A stretch of DNA of 64,000 nt. Origin: Siderastrea radians. Taxonomy: Eukaryota; Cnidaria; Anthozoa; Scleractinia; Rhizangiidae. The translations under genes were made by a program, and so were the position numbers. Under the pieces are notes generated by a model that was given only the letters and a program-made list of their open reading frames with translations, had not been told where the DNA came from and did not search any database. Below are positions 56,139 to 64,000 of this stretch, one piece after another; within the stretch, counting starts at the first letter, position 1; every line of letters starts with the position of its first letter. The DNA lies in contig OZ024894.1 in NCBI GenBank assembly GCA_964017195.1, forward strand, positions 2,683,847 to 2,747,846, in the 5' to 3' direction.

Positions 56139-59100
56139 AGGCCTCTGAATGAAGTCCCAACTGAAGAGTTTCGTCACTCGAAGTGTCTTTGTGTCTTGCG
56201 TGAATGCCACTGATTAGTTAATTTCCTTTGGTGTTGGATACCTCAAATATTTCACTTAAAAATTTAAAGAAAATACATTTTAAAAATCCTAAAACTTGGA
56301 ATTTTGATGCTTTACTGAAGTTTCGAGAGCATTCTTCAACATGGCGGCAACAAATGCCTATTTTCACAAGGATTTCGATTTCCCACATGAACGTTCACTG
56401 CCCGATACTAATTTTCCGGAGTTTGTTGTGAAAAGCTATGGAAAGGTAACTGACTTCTTCAGTGACAAATTACTTTCGTTGACTCCGACTTACGCGAATT
56501 TAATTAATATCTGAGACCTGATGTAAAATGTCGTCTTCCTGTGTACAGGAAAATTCCCTAATGCTTAATTCGGCAATGAAAGCGGCGAAATTTCTTTATC
56601 CAACATTACGCTTATTTAAGCCGTTCTTCATAGTTTATAGCGGTGAAAACAGGTTTCTATTAGAGCTTGAATCTGTGGATCAAACCAGCAAACAGAAACC
56701 CTGTTTATTATGTTGCAAGGGAAGGTGGGTCGAACTAGTTTTGAATTTCCTTATTGTGAAAAACCGTTTAATACTGCATAGACTAATTCAAAAGAAAAGT
56801 TCAAAAGCTATTTTGATGTAGAATTGGCGACAAATTTACTAATTTACATACTATCGTGATAATTGTTGAATATTTCCCACAAAAGAGTAAATGTCAGAAA
56901 CTCCGTCAAATTTCTACTTTATTGACCGATCATTCTGATCATTAGGATTTCAGAAAGGTTTTCTTGGGTTTGTTTGATTATATCTGGCAAAGATTTCTTT
57001 GAATGAAAGTAAATGCAGGCGTAAATACAACAGACATTTTCTGCTTTACCAGTCACTGAAAGCAAGAAATTGTAATGAAGCCAAGCTGAAACACTTACAA
57101 GATAATATCGCGTACACAATTAAGAACTGCAAATGCATGAGTAACTACAGGAAAGGCCAAGACAGTTGTAACTACAGGTTGGGCAGCAACCGGGCACCAA
57201 TTCAAAGGCCTTCACGGTCGGTAATAAACGGTACCCGTTTTTGACTCTCCAGAGAACATCATTTCAAAATTCAACTTCTTACTTCACCAAGGGCCCCGAA
57301 GGAGCACGAAAAACTAAACATCATCTTATTTTTGAATAGTTTCATTGAATCGTTTCAGAGAATGTATAAAGTATAGCTAGCAAACGTGCGCAGGATTTCA
57401 AGTCAGTGTCTTGCGTTAAATATCACCGCTGACGTCTCCGAGTAGAGTTGTTACTCAGACTAAATATTGAATCAATGAAAGTCAAGAGAATTTGTCCATA
57501 AATGGTCTTGGTATGTACATATATATATGTTAGTACTAAGGTTTACCTGCCAGTGGTAGGTCCGACACCAGTCTATGAAATAGCTCCATGGCCATGTTTT
57601 TAGCATAGATGCATTCATTTCAGTTTATGGCTCAGTAATTCTTTCCTTCTGTAACAAAGATCTACATTCTTCGATAATTCCTTCGTCATTTTATCGGCCT
57701 CTGGAATCCTTATTGTATTCGTTTTCTTCCCTCTACACAAAACGAAGCAGCCATTAATAATCTGACTAGACCTAAATCGTCTCGATGTGAAAAGATGAGC
57801 GTGCATACGGGACGACGGGAATTCGCAGTCACATGCCTATACTGTACGACAAAGATATCACTGTTATATTAAGGGAATTAATTTGCTCATTAGGAAAGAG
57901 TTTTGATAAAGTAAGGTCTTGGATGCGTTTGCTATGTTCAATTCAGTTGTTTTGGATTCTGACTACCAAGAATCATTCCTTCTTTTGCGACACTCTTGCA
58001 AGTTGTTGTTCTGTCACATTTTTTCGCTAGGCTTGTACTTGAGTAACCCTAGCTTTCTGGTAATTGCAAAATGCTCCTTATAATATTTATGTTCCTTGGT
58101 AGGAAAATACTACAGTGTTTCACACTACAATTCGTAGAAAAAAATTAAAATTGTAAAAAGAAAACCTTTCATAACGAACTTAAGCAGCTACTTTTATTAT
58201 TTGTCATTAAACATTCAACAATTCCTCCATTGTCCTGTCGCCTTGTCTTCTTGGATGAAAATGCTCGCAAAAAACTGAGCTGTCGAATTTCCTGCGCCAG
58301 AACTAGAAACAAAGGTACGTTACGGAACAAAGTAGCTCTACCACGTTTAGGGCATGTAGAAGAAACCTAACTAAAGTACACTCTGTGATTCAGATGAAGG
58401 ATGATCAGCAAAAAAATATCATAAGGAGCAAACTGGCTAACTGCTTGGTCGAAAATGACAAGATCATTGCACTAAGGGTGTTCCCCGAGCATAATAATGT
58501 AAAAGAAAAACAGCGACATTAGCTCATGACAAATGATCTTTGTGTTTTGTTCCACAATTTGTAATCACAGCTCCAAAACTGACCCGCAATCAAGAGTATT
58601 AAATTGCAATAATTGTTAACGAAAGCCCCGCTTTCACAAATATTAGTTCTTCACTTCTTGCATGACATTTTGATGATTATTTCCCTGAGTAAAAAATGCC
58701 CTGTTCTTTTCTTCTAATCAAGTGTTTTCTCGAAAGCTCATGTTTTGAGGTGTCTCACATTTTCATTTTGCTTATCTTCGTCCTTAGAACATGAAAGATG
58801 GTGATATCAGCTTTACACTTTCGCTTTTTAACCATTTTATGAAACCGGTCACAGTATTTAGGGAACTAGCAAACACGACGGCGACGGCTGACGAGAACGT
58901 CACAAAACAAAAGGTTTAATTAGCAAAACAATGACTCTGCACGTGCGATACAGATTTTGGTACATTTCTTTGCCGTCCTCTGCAAAACAACAACGTGAAA
59001 TGACCAAATTCAAAGTTTTACGTAGAACGTGAACACACGACAAAGAATTTTCTTTTTTCTACCTGAACTGTAACGCCGTCCTCACAGAGTCAGCTTCCGG

Positions 59101-60899
59101 ATTGTTCGGCTACATTAGACAGATTGAACGAGTTGACACTATCGCGGAGAAGTTTGAAATATTTGGAAGTCATTTTTAGAGTGACGGTTTCCTTGGAGTT
59201 GCCGTCGTGGTTGCTTAATTAAGCTCCCTAACATTATTTGTCACATCAGTGGCGTGTTTCAGTCTAAATTCCGCTGAATAAAAGTTCTATTTGAGCTTTT
59301 CGTTTCGGCCTTGTCGATCTCTCCAGCAGATCAAGGGCTTCACGATATCGACCTCCCGTCAAGATGCCCATATAAATAAAGATTGGTAATCCTTCGGAGC
59401 ATTCTCTACCATCCCTTGTTTGTGGTAAACATAGCTCTTAAATTGCTTCTCAGTATATTTTCTTTCTTTATGGCAAACTGGGCGAAATTAGGTCCGGTCG
59501 GCGCGATCGGAGCTAACTGGACAATGAGTACCTTTCCCATTACAAAATATGTTAAATGCACCAAAATGAAAACGTTCACCATTTCAACGTTTTATTTCCC
59601 ACGCTGAAAGCTTTGCCCCATTCGTTGGAGAAAATTAAAAAGCTGTTGCACTTATCGAAAATTACTTGCCGGGAAATGTCTTTTCATTTTCTCTAGTTTC
59701 ACTTTTAACGGACAACGATGTGAACAAGTCATGGTTCTTTTCCATGACTGCCCGTCTTGCCCTTCCAGAGTTTTCTCCATGTATTTTACAGCGTCCAGAG
59801 GCTCGGTTTCCGGCAAAAATGTTCGGTGCCCTTCAAGCAACTGTCATGATGTACACTGGCGCCCGGATGTATTTTAATTCTTGATTCTGGAGCTTTTGCG
59901 CCATTCGAAGAAACCACACTTTGTACACAAGAATGCTTTAATATAAAGACTTTGCAGAAGTCAGTTTTACAAAACAAGTCCTTTGACGTCGTCAATTTCC
60001 ATTAGGTCGATGCTACGCATTTGTAAAAATAGTTAGAAATAGATATCGGAGGTTTTAAAGTAATACCACAAATGGCTGCTGTGTATTATAACGTTGAACT
60101 GTCTGCTTTGCTTGGTGTTTACATCGGCTTTTATAGGTTAAGAGTAGAAAGTCAAACAACATAGACAAATTATGGACCATCTGCCTCTCAAACAACAGTT
60201 GAATCAAAAGCTACGAAGTCTTAAGAAAGATGTGCGTGTCTCGTGACGTCCTAATCGCCGAACTATGCATTGTTACATCAAAGTTCATTTTCAATGTTCC
60301 TGCTCCAGTCTTGCATTATTACGGCTGTCTACCTCAACCCACTACTAGCATCAAACGCTTGACCCATTGTATTCGTTGAACGTCACATAGTTGTTTCCAG
60401 TTTCACATTAGCCGCCACACTGCTTTTCCGTTTGTCCGTTTAGTTCCACATAGACCAGATCCCGACCAGGATATCCCTCGCTGGTCGTTTTAAATTCTAA
60501 ATTCAAGCAACTCCCAGCGTAATCTTGGCGTCGCAAATTAACACCAAATTTAAAAGCACGTAATTGACCTCGTGTGCCAGTAATTTGATACAACCACTAA
60601 AACTCCTCGAAAAACTGTCACTGAAGACAAACAGTCTAGCATCACAACAAATAACACAATTGCTATTAATTATTTTTTTCTGATCACGTTGCATCTAACC
60701 ATATCCTCTACACGTGCACGTTAGCAAACGTCCGTTGACCCAGTAGATCACTCAAAAAGTATACCTACTTTTTATAGTACAACGCTAAATTTTGGCGTAC
60801 TCCCATTGGTCGAAATCGATCACGTGACAAGATAGTGTCTCTCCTCAGTGGGCGCGGGCAATTTTCACTTAAAATTTATATTAGCTTTGTACAATAAAA
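56139..60899. other. Long gene-poor stretch
   Basis: Only ORFs under 100 codons, none with domains, signal peptides or convincing splice partners. The one at 59652-59840 (minus) has a charged composition (LPETEPLDAVKYMEKTLEG) that could be an exon but stands alone. Confidence 0.4.
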
Positions 60900-61073
60900 A
60901 CAATAGAGTCCTTCTGTCTCAGGCCCTATGAGTGAAAGGTTCCCTAGGAAATTTGATGTTCAAACTTCATGTAAGCCCTCAAACTACGTTCTTGGGCTAA
61001 CATTTTTTGTGAACATCAAATTTCCTGGGCAACCTATCACACGATAGTGCCTTCGACAGAAGAACTCTATTGT
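60900..61073. mobile_element. Foldback element
   Basis: ACAATAGAGTCCTTCTGTC, GTGAAAGGTTCCCTAGG and AAATTTGATGTTCA on the left are inverted on the right (TGAACATCAAATTTCC, GGGCAACCTATCAC, GACAGAAGAACTCTATTGT). The ends are closely followed by an (ACT)n microsatellite at about 61080-61135. Confidence 0.7.
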
Positions 61074-61135
61074 CTAAATATTCACTACTACTAGTTGTCT
61101 AAATATTCACTACTACTACTACTGCTACTACTACA
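61074..61135. repeat. (ACT)n microsatellite with a tandem 25-bp duplication
   Basis: TGTCTAAATATTCACTACTACT occurs twice, the second time extended by further ACT units. Confidence 0.8.
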
Positions 61136-61408
61136 CGGGAAGGGGTGTGTAGCTCGAACAATGAGCTTGAGAGTATTTATTGCCGTCCGAATAACGTTAC
61201 ATGGTTCAATGGTAGTAACTAATTAAAGAATACATACAAACAATTCTGAACAAAGCCCATAAAACCCAATGAGAAAAAAATTAGGACTCCCCAACCAAAC
61301 GCAGTCGCACAAACCTTTAGGGGTTAAAGGTAAAGAAAAATATGGAAAACAATTTAAATAAAAGTTGAAAGTTCGAGAGCTGAGATGAATACATTACAAT
61401 CATCAAAC

Positions 61409-61499
61409 CAACTTCTTTCCCAGGACTTTTTCCCTTTTCAAAATTTGGAGAGGCAGCTGTCGGATCAAAAAAAGGGAAAAAGTCCTGGGAACAAGGTTG
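61409..61499. mobile_element. Short foldback MITE (CCCAGGACTTTTTCCCTTTT)
   Basis: CAACTTCTTTCCCAGGACTT and its continuation are inverted as AAAAAGTCCTGGGAACAAGG with TTG. Related to the element at 43510-43586. Confidence 0.7.
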
Positions 61500-62739
61500 T
61501 CATCAAAGCGTATGTACCTGACAATAGCGTCAATTAACACCATAACGGCTCACGTGCGTTCAAACCTAGAGGAATTTAGTTACATTCTTTGTCACTGCCA
61601 CTTACAGTTTAGTCCCGTTGAATGTAAATAAATTTCAAAGATTCTCGCGTTATTGTCTTAGTTGTCATGTTTACTTCTGGGCATGCGTATGGTTATTGTC
61701 CCATTCTCCACCCCTGGGGAGGGCTCTATATTAGGGCCGGGTGCGTCTGCTAGCTTCAGAATTTTTAAACAGAGCTTTGAGTTGACCTTCTGACGTTAGC
61801 AGTTTCGGGCGGCATTAAATTAGCCTCCCATCCTCTGCTCGGGAGGCGAGGTGGGCAAAGATGGCCACTGGAAAGGAAAGGTAAAATTTAGGGTCCAAAT
61901 ATTAATGTAACTAGCTAATTGCTAATAATTTTACGTAGAGTGCGACTGTCTTAAACAACATCCATAGAACAGAACGGTCAAGAGAAGCATACCGTATAAG
62001 TCTAAATAACAAATACAAAAGAGAAAAGATATGATGGTGAACCGTTGTTTCATCCAGTTTTGAAAAGAATTCAGACCAGGAAACGGTTTCTTGACGTGAT
62101 TCATCTCTGATATCGCAACTGCGCATTTGTAAAAATCGTTGTAAACAACAAAACAGTTTTAAAAACAATGCGGCAAATTACACATGTCCGCTATGTATTA
62201 TAACGTTCTCCTGCTTGATTAGCCTATTAATCATATCAACTTGGGTGAAAGATTATTAAATTATAAATAGGTAAATTTTAAACCAACTGCTCTCTGTCAT
62301 ATGGAACCGTCATTAATCCAGTTTGCTAAGCCAATTCAGAACGGAAACCAAATTTCTCGCCTTGGTCAATTCCAATATTTCGATGCTAGGCGTTTGTAGC
62401 GTTGATGTGGTTGCTTGGTTTTTCAAGACAGGGATCGAGGGATGGGGGGCGGGGGTGTTTTACTCCCAATCAATCCTTCATCGCGGTGTAAAAGTTGTAC
62501 GTTTTTGGACATCCATTGTGAACTCGCTACAAGGCGAGAGACCTTTGTACCGTAACTTGATAAGCTATTAAAAACTAAAACAAAAACCACAAAAAACTTG
62601 ACCGTACGTGAAAAAGAAACAAAAATAAACTTAAAGGAGTTCCCAGATCTTCCACGGTCAAGCATTTTAGTAGCGTACAAGTTAGGTCTGGGTACGAGAT
62701 TAAAATAACCGGAACAACAATTAACAATAGTTAACTGAA
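61500..62739. other. Intergenic, nothing supported
   Basis: Short overlapping ORFs on both strands; no repeat or gene that I can support. Confidence 0.4.
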
Positions 62740-63106
62740 GGAAACCTCCACTGTCATTGTAAATCAACGTTTAATTTTAGAGATAAAGCCGAAAATTCTA
62801 AGTGGTTAAAAAGTTTTAATGTGCCGAAAAATTGGACATAAATAGCAACTATTTTTGCTTTTGAATTTCCCACGTGCTATCTTTTTAAATTTTTATGACG
62901 TCATACGGTGGCCCATTTTGTTGCATACAAAAGAAAGTTGCTTCTTGACGTTAATGGAAGCCATGTGTCGTCATAAAAATTCAAAATAACTGCACACGGG
63001 AAAGCGAAAATAGGTGATATTCATATCTAACTTCTGGTACACTAAAACTTTGATACTTTATTTCTAACAATTTAACGTCAACTTGTTGTAACAGTGGAGG
63101 TTCCCT
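62740..63106. mobile_element. Inverted-repeat element, GGAAACCTCCACTGT termini
   Basis: GGAAACCTCCACTGT at 62740 is inverted as ACAGTGGAGGTTCCC ending at about 63105, with partial inverted similarity inside (TTTTTATGACGTCAT against GTCGTCATAAAAATTC). No coding capacity. Confidence 0.65.
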
Positions 63107-63764
63107 TTAACCGTGTAATCACGAGAACTAAATAGTCTGGAGGTTCTTGAGTTTTAAGGTGGCCACCTATAGTTTTTTTTGACCACGCTCGCGCTGATGA
63201 TGTGAGCTGTAGTAATCTGCGCACGCTTACATGAAATCGTAAGCGTTTCCTGACATTTTATGACGTCAGCATTGCCAAAAAAGCAAAGTGAATTTTCTCG
63301 CGTTTCCTTCGGTGAATTTGCTTTTTAATTTTGCACATTTTGAGACACTAACGCTACCTTCCACATACTATTTTTTGGAAAATTCTGTTAGAGCAATTCA
63401 GTTAAATAGTTAAAAATAAGAAATCACGTGATATCAGTGAAACCGTCTTTTTTTCCCCCAACAAAATGTCAGTAAAAATCATTTTTGCATGATAGGAAAG
63501 TTTAAAAAAATTTCACCGAGGGAAAATTAAAATATTAAAGAATAAAGATGAATTAATGGAAAATATCCGTCATTCTTTAGAAGTTTTGTTGCCATGACAA
63601 CGGCCTATGCCTTAGAAGCAAAAACTGGCAATATGGGTAATTATGTTGGTTACCTCACTGGCAAATCTCAGGAGCAAAGATTGCAAGACAACAGAACTAG
63701 GGTTTCTTTTGTAACTCTTGCCAGTTCGTATGGTCACTTTTGTAGAAACTCTAGGGAGCCGACC
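63107..63764. other. Intergenic, nothing supported
   Basis: No supported gene or repeat. Confidence 0.4.
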
Positions 63765-64000
63765 TTAACCCTATTCAGAGCGGGCTTTTTTCGACCTATA
63801 TGTAACTTTAAAATTGCTTACACGATGGCCACCAAATTTGCACAGGATAGTGGACGCGCTAATTCTAATCACTACAGATACTGTGATGACAGTGTGACGT
63901 GATATGACGTTATGACGTCATTTATATGATTTTATTGCCTAAAAACGTATTTAATCAATATTCCCATCAGTTTTGACTGCGTATTCACAAAACTTTAACA
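63765..64000. mobile_element. Left part of a TTAA element, cut by the window end
   Basis: TTAA (63765-63768) followed by CCCTATTCAGAGCGGGC, then interior words (GCCACCAAATTTG) like those of the 45544-46068 element. The right end is outside the window. Confidence 0.55.

Overview
The window looks like intron-containing, AT-rich, gene-poor and transposon-rich metazoan DNA. It is most likely from an anthozoan cnidarian (coral or sea anemone). The evidence is GT-AG introns, TATA boxes, AATAAA signals, TTAGGG-type telomere repeats, dense short inverted-repeat elements, tRNA-derived SINEs and a 5'-truncated LINE. The species cannot be named from the sequence alone. No conserved housekeeping gene is recognisable.

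The interpretable genes form one dispersed cluster between about 4.7 and 42.8 kb, six in all. In order: gene D (+, 4786-6174), gene C (-, 12481-13849), gene B1 (-, 22055-24165), gene A1 (+, 27226-30288), gene B2 (-, 34733-37081) and gene A2 (+, 40316-42684). All six encode small secreted proteins with a signal peptide ending in Ala and then a mature chain that starts with Glu and an acidic pro-region. Each has a TATA box 62-71 bp before the ATG. A1, A2, B1, B2 and C have three exons, all joined in phase 0. Exon 1 encodes signal plus acidic pro-region. Exons 2 and 3 each encode one cysteine module built on two C-x6-C pairs. Gene D lacks the cysteine modules and instead carries 45 tandem Trp-Arg-Pro-Ser tetrapeptides. 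Genes B have 3-4 Phe versions of the same unit in exon 1, and gene C has Arg/Pro-rich segments before module 1 and after module 2. I do not recognise the family. Antimicrobial, venom-like or matrix roles are possible but unproven.

The B1/A1 and B2/A2 genes are two copies of one divergently transcribed pair, made by a segmental duplication with a spacing of about 13 kb. Flanking and promoter sequence is also shared. After duplication, cysteine module 1 diverged faster than module 2 in both pairs, and repeat number and intron content changed.

Everything else I can support is repeats: TTAA-flanked piggyBac-like non-autonomous elements, palindromic foldback elements (one with a clear 9-bp target duplication), tRNA-derived SINEs, minisatellites and a 1.7-kb tandem duplication at 51.9-55.3 kb. 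From 44 to 64 kb I find no convincing gene, only short ORFs.
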